This document shows positions 1 to 10,691 of a stretch of 64,000 nt of DNA, in pieces. Below the pieces are notes generated by a model. It was not told the DNA's origin, did no database searches, and saw only the letters and a list, made by a program, of their open reading frames with translations. Within the stretch, counting starts at the first letter, position 1, and every line of letters starts with the position of its first letter. The position numbers were made by a program, and so were the translations under genes. Origin of the DNA: Micromonospora violae (GTDB taxonomy: Bacteria > Actinomycetota > Actinomycetes > Mycobacteriales > Micromonosporaceae); NCBI RefSeq assembly GCF_004217135.1, contig NZ_SHKK01000001.1:6510001-6574000 (forward strand), given 5' to 3'.

Positions 1-1
1 C

Positions 2-91
2 ACCCTCTGGCTGGCCAACGCGCTCCCCGACCGCGTAGGCGACAACCCCCGCGAAGCAGCCCGCGCAGTCCTGCGCCGCCTGGCGCCCTAA
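2..91 (+). CDS. C-terminal end of an unidentified protein (partial)
   Basis: Only the last 29 codons are inside the window, read in frame 2 and ending in TAA at 89-91. The visible peptide is mostly helical and ends in RAVLRRLAP. Codon use is typical of the neighbouring genes (nearly all G or C in third position), so it looks like a real coding end rather than chance. No family can be assigned from so short a piece. It converges on guaB1 across a 75-bp stem-loop repeat. Confidence 0.55.
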   Translation, partial: TLWLANALPDRVGDNPREAARAVLRRLAP

Positions 92-144
92 CCGCCCCGC
101 CCCACCCCACCCCGCCCCACCCCGCTCCACCCCCACCCCCGCGC

Positions 145-219
145 GTCGATCATGGAGTTGTGGTGGGCAGTTCGCCCATCGCTGCGCCTTTTGTGAGGCA
201 CCACAACTCCATGATCGAC
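145..219. repeat. 75-bp stem-loop repeat, family A copy 1
   Basis: Two perfect 21-bp arms (145-165 and 199-219, core CATGGAGTTGTGGTG against its complement) flank a 33-nt loop. The same arms and the same loop length recur at 17575-17649 and 49666-49740. This copy sits between convergent genes, so it could act as a bidirectional terminator. The conserved arm sequence is more than a terminator needs and points to a dispersed REP- or MITE-like element. Confidence 0.9.
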
Positions 220-255
220 GAGGTGGGGCGAGGTGGGGCGGGGTGGGGGACCGCC

Positions 256-2482
<2,227 letters not shown>

Positions 2483-2510
2483 CAGTCCAGCTAAAGATTC
2501 TTATACAACT

Positions 2511-2516
2511 TAAGCT
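2511..2516 (+). promoter_or_regulatory. Candidate -10 box for leaderless lysG transcript
   Basis: TAAGCT fits the actinobacterial TANNNT -10 element and lies exactly 6 nt before the ATG at 2523. No Shine-Dalgarno is visible, which suggests a leaderless mRNA. The whole lysE-lysG spacer is 40 bp and AT-rich for this genome (GATTCTTATACAACTTAAG), so it must also carry the lysE promoter and the LysG operator. Confidence 0.5.
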
Positions 2517-2522
2517 GTGCTG

Positions 2523-3416
2523 ATGCATGGTCTCGATTCGGCGCAGCTCCGTACGCTCGCGGCGGTGGTGGCGGAAGGCAGCTTCGACGCGGCGGCCCGA
2601 CTGCTGCACGTCACCCCGTCGGCGGTGAGTCAACGGATCAAGGCGCTGGAGGAGACCGTCGGTCAGGTGCTGGTCCGCCGCGCCCGACCGTGCGTGGCAA
2701 CCGACGCCGGCCGCCCGTTGCTGCGCCTGGCCGGCCAGCTCACGCTGCTCGAACGGGAGGCACTGGCCGAGGCCCGCGGCCCACTGGGCGGCGGCGGCCG
2801 GACCCGGGTCGCCGTGGTGGTCAACGCCGACTCACTGGCCAGCTGGTTCCCCGTCGCGCTGGCTCGGTTGCCGCAGCGGGCCGGGCTCTCGTTCGACCTG
2901 CGGCAGGACGATCAGGACCACACCGCCGCGCTGCTGCGCGACGGCTCGGTGACGGCGGCGGTCACCGCCCAGCGGGAGGCCGTGCAGGGCTGCCGGGTGC
3001 TGCGGCTCGGAGCCATGCGCTACCACGCGTTGGCGACACCGGAATTCGCGGCGTCCCACTTCGCCGGCGGACTCACCGCCGCCGCGCTGGCCACCACCCC
3101 GTTGGTGCTCTTCGACCGGAAGGACCGGGTGCAACACCGCTTCATCCGGTCGGTGGCCGGGCGGCCGCTGGACCCGCCGGTGCACTACGTGCCGTCGGTG
3201 CCGGCGATCAGCGAGACGATCCGACTCGGGCTGGGCTGGAGTCTGGTGCCGGAACAGATCGCCCAGGCCGACCTCGCCGCCGGCCGCTGCGTCGACCTCG
3301 CGCCGGGCCGACACCTGGACGTCCCGCTGTACTGGCAGCACTGGCGGCTGGAGTCCGATGTGCTGAACTCCCTGACCACCGCCGTCCGCGCGGTCGCCGC
3401 CGAAACCCTGCGCTGA
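2523..3416 (+). CDS. lysG: LysR-family regulator, LysG/ArgP type
   Basis: A 297-residue LysR-type regulator. The N-terminal winged helix (LDSAQLRTLAAVVAEGSF...LHVTPSAVSQRIKALEE, residues 3-45) is followed by a periplasmic-binding-protein-like effector domain. The start pattern LDxxQLxTLxAVVxEGSFxxAA is that of ArgP/LysG, which responds to lysine or arginine and controls the neighbouring exporter. ATG at 2523 is preferred; a GTG at 2517 is in frame two codons upstream. Divergent from lysE. Confidence 0.92.
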   Translation: MHGLDSAQLRTLAAVVAEGSFDAAARLLHVTPSAVSQRIKALEETVGQVLVRRARPCVATDAGRPLLRLAGQLTLLEREALAEARGPLGGGGRTRVAVVVNADSLASWFPVALARLPQRAGLSFDLRQDDQDHTAALLRDGSVTAAVTAQREAVQGCRVLRLGAMRYHALATPEFAASHFAGGLTAAALATTPLVLFDRKDRVQHRFIRSVAGRPLDPPVHYVPSVPAISETIRLGLGWSLVPEQIAQADLAAGRCVDLAPGRHLDVPLYWQHWRLESDVLNSLTTAVRAVAAETLR

Positions 3417-3453
3417 CAGCCCGCCCGGCGGCTCAGGCCGCCCGCCGGTCCGC

Positions 3454-5205
3454 TCAGGCGATGGTGCAGATGGGTGCGCCGGCGGTGATCACGGCACCGA
3501 CCTCGGCGCTGAGACCGCTGACCGTGCCCGCCTTGTGCGCGTGCAACGGCTGCTCCATCTTCATCGCCTCCAGCACCACGACCAGGTCACCCTCGGCCAC
3601 GGTGTCGCCGTCCGCCACCGCGATCTTGACGATGGTGCCCTGCATCGGCGAGGTGAGCGCGTCGCCGCCGACCGGGGCACCGGCCTTGGCCCCGCCACTG
3701 CGCCGGGTCGCCCTGCGGGAGGCGGGTGCCGCTGTGGTCGTACTCCCGCCGAAGCCGGCGGGGAGGCTGACCTCAAGGCGCTTGCCGCCCACCTCGACCA
3801 CGACGGTGTCGCGTTCGGCCGGCGCGTCGGCGGTGCCGGCGGCGGCGGTGAACGGCGGCACGGTGTTGTGGAACTCGGTCTCGATCCACCGCGTGTGCAC
3901 GGTGAACGGCTCGGCGGTGAACGCCTCGTCGCGCACGACGAGCCGGTGGAACGGCAGCGCGGTGGCCATCCCGTCGAGGACCATTTCGTCCAGCGCGCGG
4001 CGGGCGCGCTCCAGCGCCTCGGTCCGCGTCTCGCCCGTGATGATCACCTTGGCCAGCAGCGAGTCGAAGTTGCCGCCGATCACGTCGCCGGCCGAGATGC
4101 CGGTGTCGACCCGCACGCCCGGCCCGCTGGGCAGGCGCAGCGCGGTGACCGTGCCCGGGGCGGGCAGGAAGTTGCGGCCCGGGTCCTCGCCGTTGATCCG
4201 GAACTCGATCGCGTGCCCGCGCGGCGTGGGGTCCTCGGTGATCCGCAGCTTCTCGCCGTCGGCGATCCGGAACTGTTCGCGGACCAGGTCGATGCCCGCG
4301 GTCTCCTCGGTGACCGGGTGCTCGACCTGGAGTCGGGTGTTGACCTCCAGGAAGGAGATGGTGCCGTCGACGCCGACCAGGTACTCCACCGTGCCGGCGC
4401 CGTGGTAGCCCGCTTCGCGGCAGATCGCCTTGGCGCTCTCGTGGATCTGCGTGCGCTGGGCGTCGGTGAGGAACGGCGCGGGCGCCTCCTCGACGAGCTT
4501 CTGGTGGCGTCGCTGCAACGAGCAGTCCCGGGTGCCCACCACGATCACGTTCCCGTGCTGGTCGGCGAGGACCTGTGCCTCGACGTGCCGGGGCTGGTCC
4601 AGGTACCGCTCGACGAAGCACTCGCCCCGACCGAACGCCGCGACCGCCTCCCGGGTGGCCGACTCGAACAGCTGGGGAATTTCCTCCATCGTGCGGGCGA
4701 CCTTGAGGCCGCGCCCACCGCCACCGAAAGCGGCCTTGATGGCCACCGGCAGGCCGTGGTCGACGGCGAACGCCATCACCTCGTCCGGGCTGCCCACCGG
4801 GTCCGGGGTGCCGGGGACCAGCGGCGCGCCGGCCCGCTGGGCGATGTGCCGGGCGGTGACCTTGTCGCCCAGGTCGCGGATCGCCTGCGGGGTCGGGCCG
4901 ATCCAGGTCAGCCCGGCGTCGCTGACGGCCTGGGCGAAGTCGGCGTTCTCGCTGAGGAAGCCGTAACCCGGGTGTACGGCGTCGGCGCCGGCCCGAGCGG
5001 CGACGTCGAGCAGCTTGTCGATGCGCAGGTAGGTCTCGGTCGCGCTGTCCCCGCCGAGCGCGTACGCCTCGTCCGCGAGGGTGGCGTGCAGGGCGTCGCG
5101 GTCGGAGTCCGCGTACACGGCGACGCTGCCCAGGCCAGCGTCGCGGCACGCGCGGATCACCCGGACGGCGATCTCGCCGCGGTTGGCGATGAGTACCTTG
5201 CGCAC
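3454..5205 (-). CDS. accA3: Acyl-CoA carboxylase alpha subunit (biotin carboxylase + biotin carrier)
   Basis: 583 residues. The N-terminal biotin carboxylase runs from [19 protein letters not shown] through an ATP-grasp glycine loop ([12 protein letters not shown]) and the [15 protein letters not shown] motif. A linker leads to a C-terminal biotinyl domain with EAMKMEQP, so Lys549 is the biotinylation site. It carboxylates biotin with ATP and bicarbonate and hands the carboxyl to AccD-type transferases (see 20161-21744) to make malonyl- or methylmalonyl-CoA. GTG start at 5205 with a strong GGAGGAG upstream. Its position in the dispersed acc locus matches M. tuberculosis accA3. A related carboxylase of other specificity cannot be excluded. 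Confidence 0.95.
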   Translation of the reverse strand: MRKVLIANRGEIAVRVIRACRDAGLGSVAVYADSDRDALHATLADEAYALGGDSATETYLRIDKLLDVAARAGADAVHPGYGFLSENADFAQAVSDAGLTWIGPTPQAIRDLGDKVTARHIAQRAGAPLVPGTPDPVGSPDEVMAFAVDHGLPVAIKAAFGGGGRGLKVARTMEEIPQLFESATREAVAAFGRGECFVERYLDQPRHVEAQVLADQHGNVIVVGTRDCSLQRRHQKLVEEAPAPFLTDAQRTQIHESAKAICREAGYHGAGTVEYLVGVDGTISFLEVNTRLQVEHPVTEETAGIDLVREQFRIADGEKLRITEDPTPRGHAIEFRINGEDPGRNFLPAPGTVTALRLPSGPGVRVDTGISAGDVIGGNFDSLLAKVIITGETRTEALERARRALDEMVLDGMATALPFHRLVVRDEAFTAEPFTVHTRWIETEFHNTVPPFTAAAGTADAPAERDTVVVEVGGKRLEVSLPAGFGGSTTTAAPASRRATRRSGGAKAGAPVGGDALTSPMQGTIVKIAVADGDTVAEGDLVVVLEAMKMEQPLHAHKAGTVSGLSAEVGAVITAGAPICTIA

Positions 5206-5311
5206 CTTCGTGGCTCCTCCCGGGCAGGTTACTGACGGGGAGTGTATCGGCCGCCCGCGGCGGCCCTAACGATCGCTCAGTGTGGGATGCCGCACTGCAC
5301 CCGCCACGGTT

Positions 5312-5334
5312 TAGTCAAACTTGGCTATTACGCT
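5312..5334 (+). promoter_or_regulatory. padR operator (palindrome) and leaderless -10 box
   Basis: TAGTCAAACTTGGCTA (5312-5327) is a 7-2-7 palindrome with one mismatch. It abuts TACGCT (5329-5334), a TANNNT -10 box that ends 6 nt before the GTG start of padR. The same palindrome type occurs at 5965-5980 before the ABC exporter. The arrangement predicts autorepression by PadR. Confidence 0.7.
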
Positions 5335-5340
5335 TATTGG

Positions 5341-5967
5341 GTGTCTTCAACTCGGATGATGATTCTCGGTCTGGTGCGGTGGATGCAGCCCGTGCACGGC
5401 TACGACGTGCGCCGTGAGCTGCTGAGCTGGAGCGCCGACAAGTGGGCGAACGTGCAACCCGGCTCGATCTATCACGCCCTGCGCAAGCTCACCGAGGAAG
5501 GGCTGCTCCGCGCCGTCGCGACCGAGCAGGTCGGCGCGCGTCCGGCCCGCACCACGTACGAGGTGACCGTCAAGGGGGAGGACGAGTTCGAGACGTTGCT
5601 GCGCAACTCCTGGTGGAACCTCAGTGAGCCCACCGACCCGTTCGTGGCGGCCTTCTCGTTCCTGCCGGCCATGCCGCGGGACGAGGCCGCAGCAGCCCTG
5701 CGTAACCGGGCCAACCTGCTGCGCGCCGGCGTCGATTCGATGCGCGCCTCGCTGGGGTCGGACTGGGTGCGCAACCGCAAGCCGACGCACGTGGGCTGGA
5801 TGTTCGAGCTGTGGTCGGCGCGAGCGGAGGCGGAGATGAACTGGTGCGAGCAGATTGCGGAGCGCATCGATTCCGGAGTGTCGTACCTGCCTGCTGAGGT
5901 CGATGAAGCGCAGGGTTGGTCAGGGTGGAGGGACGGCGTGGAGGCGCCCGGCGCTGACGCGGAATAA
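5341..5967 (+). CDS. PadR-family transcriptional regulator
   Basis: 208 residues. The N-terminal PadR winged helix (MMILGLVRWMQPVHGYDVRREL...NVQPGSIYHALRKLTEEGLL, about residues 6-55) is followed by a helical C-terminal dimerisation region. GTG at 5341 is chosen because it sits 6 nt after a -10 box and just before the conserved MILGLV motif; the frame stays open to about 5242 but that part is not PadR-like. It is followed directly by an ABC-2 exporter, the common PadR-exporter pairing in which a drug or antibiotic releases repression. Paired palindromes before both transcription units support this. Confidence 0.92.
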   Translation: MSSTRMMILGLVRWMQPVHGYDVRRELLSWSADKWANVQPGSIYHALRKLTEEGLLRAVATEQVGARPARTTYEVTVKGEDEFETLLRNSWWNLSEPTDPFVAAFSFLPAMPRDEAAAALRNRANLLRAGVDSMRASLGSDWVRNRKPTHVGWMFELWSARAEAEMNWCEQIAERIDSGVSYLPAEVDEAQGWSGWRDGVEAPGADAE

Positions 5968-6003
5968 TCAACGTTGACTAAAAAAGCTATATCGCGTTAG
6001 CCT
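5965..6003 (+). promoter_or_regulatory. Operator and promoter of the ABC exporter operon
   Basis: TAATCAACGTTGACTA (5965-5980) is a 16-bp palindrome with one mismatch and the same plan as the padR operator. It begins on the padR stop codon. It contains the -35 hexamer TTGACT (5974-5979), which is followed after 18 bp by TAGCCT (5998-6003) as -10. Repressor binding would block the -35 directly. Confidence 0.7.
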
Positions 6004-6089
6004 GCTGACGGCACAGCGGGGGAGTGCGCCGTTCCGGCGTCGTCCCACTCGACGGCCGGCCCGACCGGCCCGAACGACCAGGAGCAGAA

Positions 6090-7049
6090 ATGATCGAGAC
6101 CAGGGGGCTGCGGAAGTCGTTCCGCTCCCGCGCGGGTCGAGAGACGAAGACGGTGGACGCCGTACGCGGCGTCGACCTTGAGGTCGCCAAGGGCGAGATC
6201 TTCGGCTTCCTCGGCCCGAACGGCGCCGGCAAGACCACCACGCTGCGGATGCTCGCCACGCTGATCGAACCGGACGGCGGCGAGGCCACCATCGCGGGCG
6301 CCGACCTGCGCAAGGACCCGGCCGAGGTGCGCCGACGCATCGGCTACGTCCCGCAGGGCGGCAGCACCTGGGACGAGTCCACCGCCCGGGAAGAGTTGGT
6401 GCTGCACGCCCGGATGTACGGCATCAGCAAAGGCGACGCACAGCGGCGCGCCGCCCGCGCCCTGGATGCCTTCCAGCTCACCGAGTACGCCGACCGCAAG
6501 TGCAAGACCTACTCCGGTGGCCAGCGCCGCCGGGTGGAGATCGCCCTCGGCATCATCCACGAGCCGAAGATCGTCTTCCTGGACGAGCCCACCACCGGCC
6601 TCGACCCGCAGAGCCGCGCCCACATGTGGGACGAGATCCGACGGCTACGCGGGGACGGGATGACCGTCTTCATCACCACCCACTACCTGGACGAGGCCGA
6701 CGCGCTCTGCGACCGGATCGCGATCATGGACAACGGCGAGGTGGTGGCCGAGGGCACGCCAACCGCGCTCAAGCGAGAAATCTCCGGCGACGTGGTGCTG
6801 GTCGGTCTCGACCTGACCGCCACCCCGCAGGCCGCCAAGGCGCTCGACGGCGAGCCGTACGTCAACAAGCTCGAGACGGTCGACGAGGGCGGCCTGCGCC
6901 TCTACGTCGACGAGGGCGCCACCGCCATTCCGCAGGTGCTACGCCGACTCGACAACGCCGGGCTGGAGTTGCGCTCGATCGAGCTGCACCGACCCAGCCT
7001 GGACGACGTCTTCCTCACCAAGACCGGCCGCTCGCTGCGCGAGTCCTGA
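6090..7049 (+). CDS. ABC-2 type exporter, ATP-binding subunit
   Basis: 319 residues of the DrrA/daunorubicin-resistance class. Walker A is GPNGAGKTTTL, the signature is YSGGQRRRVEIA, Walker B is IVFLDEPTTGLDP, and the switch histidine is in TTHYLDEAD. A C-terminal extension of about 80 residues is typical of the class. ATG at 6090 has GGAG 5-9 nt upstream; an upstream in-frame ATG lacks conserved sequence. It forms an operon with the permease 20 bp downstream under the PadR-type operator. Substrate is unknown, probably a hydrophobic drug or antibiotic. Confidence 0.93.
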   Translation: MIETRGLRKSFRSRAGRETKTVDAVRGVDLEVAKGEIFGFLGPNGAGKTTTLRMLATLIEPDGGEATIAGADLRKDPAEVRRRIGYVPQGGSTWDESTAREELVLHARMYGISKGDAQRRAARALDAFQLTEYADRKCKTYSGGQRRRVEIALGIIHEPKIVFLDEPTTGLDPQSRAHMWDEIRRLRGDGMTVFITTHYLDEADALCDRIAIMDNGEVVAEGTPTALKREISGDVVLVGLDLTATPQAAKALDGEPYVNKLETVDEGGLRLYVDEGATAIPQVLRRLDNAGLELRSIELHRPSLDDVFLTKTGRSLRES

Positions 7050-7069
7050 CCCTCGGAGACGACACTCTC

Positions 7070-7825
7070 ATGAAATTCGCCCGTGACACGTGGCTGATCT
7101 TCCAGCGCCAGACGCAACTCCTGCTCCGCAACCCGGTCTGGGTCTTCGTCGGCGTCTTCCAGCCGGTCATGTACCTGCTGCTCTTCGCGCCGCTGCTCAA
7201 GCCCGCCCTGAACGCGCCCACCCAGGCCGCCGCTTACAAGATCTTCGTACCGGGTCTGCTGGTGCTGCTGGCCATCTTCGGTGGCCTGTTCCAGGGCTTC
7301 GGCCTGATCGCCGAACTGCGAGCCGGCGTCATCGAACGCTCCCGGGTCACCCCGATCAGCCGACTCGCCCTGCTGCTCGGCCGCTCACTGCGCGACGTGG
7401 TCTCGCTCATCGTGCAGGCGGTCATCATCACGCTGCTGGCGCTCCTGTTCGATTTGCGGGTGTTCATCGGGGACCTGCTGCTGGCGTACCTGATGCTCGC
7501 CCTGATCGCCCTCATGACCTCGGCGGTCTCCTACGGCGTCGCGCTCAAGGTCAAGAGCGAGGACGCGCTGGCCCCCCTGATGAACACCGTGGCGCAGCCG
7601 GTGCTGCTGCTCTCCGGCATCCTGCTGCCGCTGACCTTCGCACCGGGCTGGTTGCAGGGCATCGCCAACTGGAACCCGTTCTCCTGGGCGGTCGACGGCA
7701 CCCGGTCACTGTTCGCCGGTGACCTGGGCAGCGACAAGGTCTGGCAGGGCCTCACCATCACCGCGGTCCTCGCTGCGCTGGGCGTCTACTGGGCCGCCCG
7801 TCAGTTCGCGCGTAGCGTCCGCTGA
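7070..7825 (+). CDS. ABC-2 type exporter, membrane permease
   Basis: 251 residues with six predicted membrane helices in the ABC2_membrane pattern. The N-terminal amphipathic start FARDTWLIFQRQTQLLLRNP is typical of DrrB-like permeases, and the C-terminal LPLTFAPGWLQGIANWNPF segment is strongly conserved in the family. ATG at 7070 with CGGAG about 13 nt upstream. It partners the ATPase just upstream. A strong hairpin terminator follows at 7844-7875. Confidence 0.93.
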   Translation: MKFARDTWLIFQRQTQLLLRNPVWVFVGVFQPVMYLLLFAPLLKPALNAPTQAAAYKIFVPGLLVLLAIFGGLFQGFGLIAELRAGVIERSRVTPISRLALLLGRSLRDVVSLIVQAVIITLLALLFDLRVFIGDLLLAYLMLALIALMTSAVSYGVALKVKSEDALAPLMNTVAQPVLLLSGILLPLTFAPGWLQGIANWNPFSWAVDGTRSLFAGDLGSDKVWQGLTITAVLAALGVYWAARQFARSVR

Positions 7826-7843
7826 CGCTGGCCTGAGCAGCTT

Positions 7844-7875
7844 CCGGGGTGTCCCCTTGGTGGGGGACACCCCGG
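7844..7875. terminator. Hairpin terminator between convergent genes
   Basis: A perfect 13-bp stem CCGGGGTGTCCCC / GGGGACACCCCGG with a 6-nt loop. It lies 18 bp after the permease stop and 33 bp from the stop of the O-methyltransferase on the other strand. There is no U tract, as is usual in high-GC actinobacteria. Confidence 0.85.
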
Positions 7876-7908
7876 TCTGCGTGCTCGACGGCTGTTCCTC
7901 GAGGTTCC

Positions 7909-8562
7909 TCAGCGAACCCGGGCGAGGGTCAGGCCGTCCGCGATCGGCAGCATCACCGGGTCCACCCGTACGTCGGCGAGGACCTCGTCGTTGAACGCGG
8001 CGATGGCCCGGTCACCTTCGTCCTGCGGGGCGATCACCCGCCCGCCACGCAGCACGTTGTCGACGGCGATCACCCCACCCGGGCGCATCCGCGGCACCAG
8101 CTCCGCCCAGTAGATCGGGTAGCCGGTCTTGTCCGCGTCGATGAACGCGAAGTCCAGGTACCGCTCGTGCGGCAACCCCCGCAGCCCGTCCGCGGCCGGG
8201 CCGATACGCAGGTCGATCAGATCCTGCACGCCGGCCCGCGCCCAGTAGCGCCGGGCCACACCGGTGAACTCCTCGGAAATGTCGAAACAGGTCAGTCGCC
8301 CGCCCTCCGGCAACCCGCGGGCGATCGCCAACGACGACAGCCCGGTGAACGTGCCGACCTCGACGGCCTGCCGTACGTCGAGCAGCCGGGTGAGGAACGT
8401 CAGGAACGCGGCCTGCTCCGGGGCCACCTGCATGCTGGCGTGCTCCGGCAGCACCGACCGGGTCTCCTCGGCCAGGTCCCGGATGATCTCGTCCGGCGGG
8501 GAGCCGTGCGCGACCAGATAGGCGTGCAGCTCGTTGGTGAGCGGGATCGACTTGGTGGTCAT
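7909..8562 (-). CDS. Class I SAM-dependent O-methyltransferase (caffeoyl-CoA type)
   Basis: 217 residues of the Methyltransf_3 family. The SAM motif is AVEVGTFTGLSSLAIARGLP (about residue 66), and the metal-binding acidic motif FAFIDADKTGY and DNVLRGG follow. The family methylates catechol-like or small-molecule hydroxyls with Mg2+; the substrate here is unknown. Its ATG overlaps the stop of maf by 4 bp (ATGA), so the two are translationally coupled. Confidence 0.92.
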   Translation of the reverse strand: MTTKSIPLTNELHAYLVAHGSPPDEIIRDLAEETRSVLPEHASMQVAPEQAAFLTFLTRLLDVRQAVEVGTFTGLSSLAIARGLPEGGRLTCFDISEEFTGVARRYWARAGVQDLIDLRIGPAADGLRGLPHERYLDFAFIDADKTGYPIYWAELVPRMRPGGVIAVDNVLRGGRVIAPQDEGDRAIAAFNDEVLADVRVDPVMLPIADGLTLARVR

Positions 8563-9227
8563 GACCGGACGTTACCCAGCGGCTCCACGGATTGGCCGCC
8601 CGGCGCGACCTTCGTCCACAGGTCGGTGATCCGCAGATCCAGCTCGGCGAGGAGCCGACGCAGCAGCGGCATCGACAGCCCCACCACCGTCCCCGGGTCA
8701 CCCTCGATCCGCTCCACGAACGGCCCACCCAGCCCGTCGATCGTGAACGCGCCCGCCACCGCCAGCGGCTCACCCGTGGCCACGTACGCGGCGATCTCGT
8801 CGTCACTGATGTCAGCGAAGTGGACCGTGGTCGACGCCACCGCCTCCGCGCGCCGCCCCGCGACAAGATCGACCAGGCAGTGCCCGCTGTGCAGCACCCC
8901 GCTGCGCCCCCGCATCCGCTGCCACCGCCTGGTCGCGTCGGCCGCATCCGCCGGCTTACCGAGAATCTCCCCGTCGAAGGCGAGCACCGAATCGCAGCCG
9001 ATCACCAACGTCCGCTGATCTGGCGCCGGGCTCAACCGGGTCAACACCGCCTGCGCCTTCAGACGAGCCAACTCCAGACACAACTCCTCGGCCCGCTCGG
9101 TCACCACCAAGGACTCGTCCACCCCACTGACCAGCACTTCCGGCTCAACGCCGGCAGCCTGGAGCAACTTACGACGGGCAGGGCTCGCCGAGGCGAGCAC
9201 GAGGCGGAGCGGCAAAGTCTCAGACAC
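8559..9227 (-). CDS. maf: Maf-like nucleotide pyrophosphatase
   Basis: 222 residues. Family motifs are LVLASASPARRKLLQAAG at the N-terminus, ARLKAQ, GCDSVLAFDGEILGKP and GDPGTVVGLSMPLL. Maf proteins hydrolyse non-canonical or pyrimidine NTPs and have been linked to septum control. GTG at 9227 is preferred since VSETLPLRLVLASASP gives the normal length; the frame stays open upstream through low-complexity sequence. It sits between accA3 and accE as in M. tuberculosis, and its stop overlaps the methyltransferase start. Confidence 0.92.
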   Translation of the reverse strand: MSETLPLRLVLASASPARRKLLQAAGVEPEVLVSGVDESLVVTERAEELCLELARLKAQAVLTRLSPAPDQRTLVIGCDSVLAFDGEILGKPADAADATRRWQRMRGRSGVLHSGHCLVDLVAGRRAEAVASTTVHFADISDDEIAAYVATGEPLAVAGAFTIDGLGGPFVERIEGDPGTVVGLSMPLLRRLLAELDLRITDLWTKVAPGGQSVEPLGNVRS

Positions 9228-9340
9228 CCGCCCGACGTTACCGCCCAGCCCGATGGTGAAGACCCACGACCGCCGGCTGGGGTCCTGGCGGTCCCGGTGG
9301 TCCTGGCGGTCCCGGTGCGCGTGGTGGGGGGTGCGCCCTT

Positions 9341-9415
9341 GATCCACTCGCCTTTCAGGAAAACGCGGTATCCCGCCGCCCCGGACACCCCGTTTTCCTA
9401 AAACGCGAGTGGATC
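9341..9415. repeat. 75-bp stem-loop repeat, family B copy 1
   Basis: The outer arms are GATCCACTCGC and GCGAGTGGATC, and an inner pair AGGAAAACG / CGTTTTCCT extends the stem. The copy is 75 bp end to end, exactly like the family B copy at 54836-54910. The central part (ATCCCGCCGCCCCGGACACC) is shared with the degenerate copy at 9463-9501. It lies upstream of maf, in the maf-mycosin intergenic region. Confidence 0.85.
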
Positions 9416-9462
9416 ACCGCCCAACCGCCCCTCGCCCGGCGCGACATCGGCTCGCTCTCCGC

Positions 9463-9501
9463 GATGTCGGGGCATCCCGCCGTCCCGGACACCCCGACAT
9501 C
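9463..9501. repeat. Degenerate family B stem-loop
   Basis: GATGTCGGGG (9463-9472) pairs with CCCCGACATC (9492-9501) around a 19-nt loop whose sequence nearly repeats the centre of the copy at 9341-9415. A partial outer motif (CGAGTCGATC) follows at about 9510. It lies just after the mycosin stop, so it may terminate that operon. Confidence 0.75.
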
Positions 9502-9536
9502 ATGAAACCCGAGTCGATCAACGCTCCGTCGATCGG

Positions 9537-10691
9537 TCAGCGACTGATTCGTGGCGGCGGATCATCACCACGCCGGCGTCGCCGCACAATCACCGCCCAC
9601 CCGACCCCGACAGCCACGATCACCGCCAGGGTGGCCACGCCGCGCGCAGTCGCACCATCACCTTGGTCACCCTGAGCATCAGCCGTCGTGGTCGGGCCAG
9701 CACCGGCCGGAGCGCTCACCGGTTCAAACCCCAGCGGCGGTACGTCCGCCGTCAGCGCCGCCACAAGATCGATCACGCCATAGCCGTACTGGTCGTCGCG
9801 CCCCGGCGGACCCTTGTCGACCGCGGTAGCCGTCAGTCGATGCGCCACCTCGCGCGCCGGCAGGTACGGGTACTTGGACCTGATCAGCGCAGCCGCGCCC
9901 GCCACAATCGCCGTCGCGTCAGAGGTTCCGGTGCCTTTGCGGTATTTGCCGTTGATGCTCGTGCTGTAGATGTCGACCGCGGGCGCAACCACGTCAATCT
10001 CCGGCCCAGTTACCGAGAAGCTGGCGTGAACCCCGTTTCGATCTATGCCGCCTACAGATACCACGCCCGGATAGGCTGCCGGGAAGCTGACATATTTGTC
10101 TCTAGGCTTATTGCCTACTCCTGCAACCACGATGACATTTGCTTGCGCTGCCGTCTCAATGGCTCGCTTTAGGCGATTATTCGGCCCTGCAACAGAGGAA
10201 ATGCTGATAACTGAAGCGCCGTTGGCAACGGCGAACTCGATCCCGGTTGCGAGGTCGTCGCTGTTGCCGTCTTGATCTGTTCGACTGGTTCGAATTGGTA
10301 AGATTTTTGCCTCAGGGGCGATGCCCAGAGCGCCGAGGTTGTCGGGCTGCCCATGGGCTGCAATTATCCCAGCCATTCCGGTTCCGTGGCTACTTTCGTC
10401 ATGCCTGCCGTCGCCGTCTTGGGGGAAGGTAAGGTCGGTGCCACTTGTGAGGTTCTCGCGAAGGTCAGGGTGCGGTGCGACGCCAGTGTCCGGGACGGCA
10501 ACAATTACACCGTCGCCTTTGCTTAATTTCTGGGCCTCGGCGGTGTGTAGGTATTCCAAGTGCCACTGATCTTTGCGTATGCGCTCGACATCCGCCGGCC
10601 CGGGATTTACATGCGCCTGCGCCGGAGATGTAAGCAATGCAAAGGTGAGGCTGAGGATGGTTAGCAGCGTTCCCAATGCCCGCAGGATCAA
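9537..10691 (-). CDS. mycP: Type VII secretion-associated subtilisin-like protease (mycosin)
   Basis: 384 residues: signal peptide (1-26, ending in AQA), S8 protease domain, a Pro/Ala linker, and a C-terminal membrane helix followed by RRRRRG. The triad is Asp68 (VPDTGV), His102 (SHGTGMAG) and Ser257 (GTSDATAIVAGAA), with Asn194 as the oxyanion residue. This tail-anchored plan is that of mycosins, the membrane proteases of ESX systems. The TTG start overlaps the upstream stop (TTGA). The mid-gene has clearly lower GC than its neighbours. No EccB, EccC, EccD or EccE gene is in the window, so any partner secretion machine is elsewhere. Confidence 0.88.
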   Translation of the reverse strand: MILRALGTLLTILSLTFALLTSPAQAHVNPGPADVERIRKDQWHLEYLHTAEAQKLSKGDGVIVAVPDTGVAPHPDLRENLTSGTDLTFPQDGDGRHDESSHGTGMAGIIAAHGQPDNLGALGIAPEAKILPIRTSRTDQDGNSDDLATGIEFAVANGASVISISSVAGPNNRLKRAIETAAQANVIVVAGVGNKPRDKYVSFPAAYPGVVSVGGIDRNGVHASFSVTGPEIDVVAPAVDIYSTSINGKYRKGTGTSDATAIVAGAAALIRSKYPYLPAREVAHRLTATAVDKGPPGRDDQYGYGVIDLVAALTADVPPLGFEPVSAPAGAGPTTTADAQGDQGDGATARGVATLAVIVAVGVGWAVIVRRRRRGDDPPPRISR

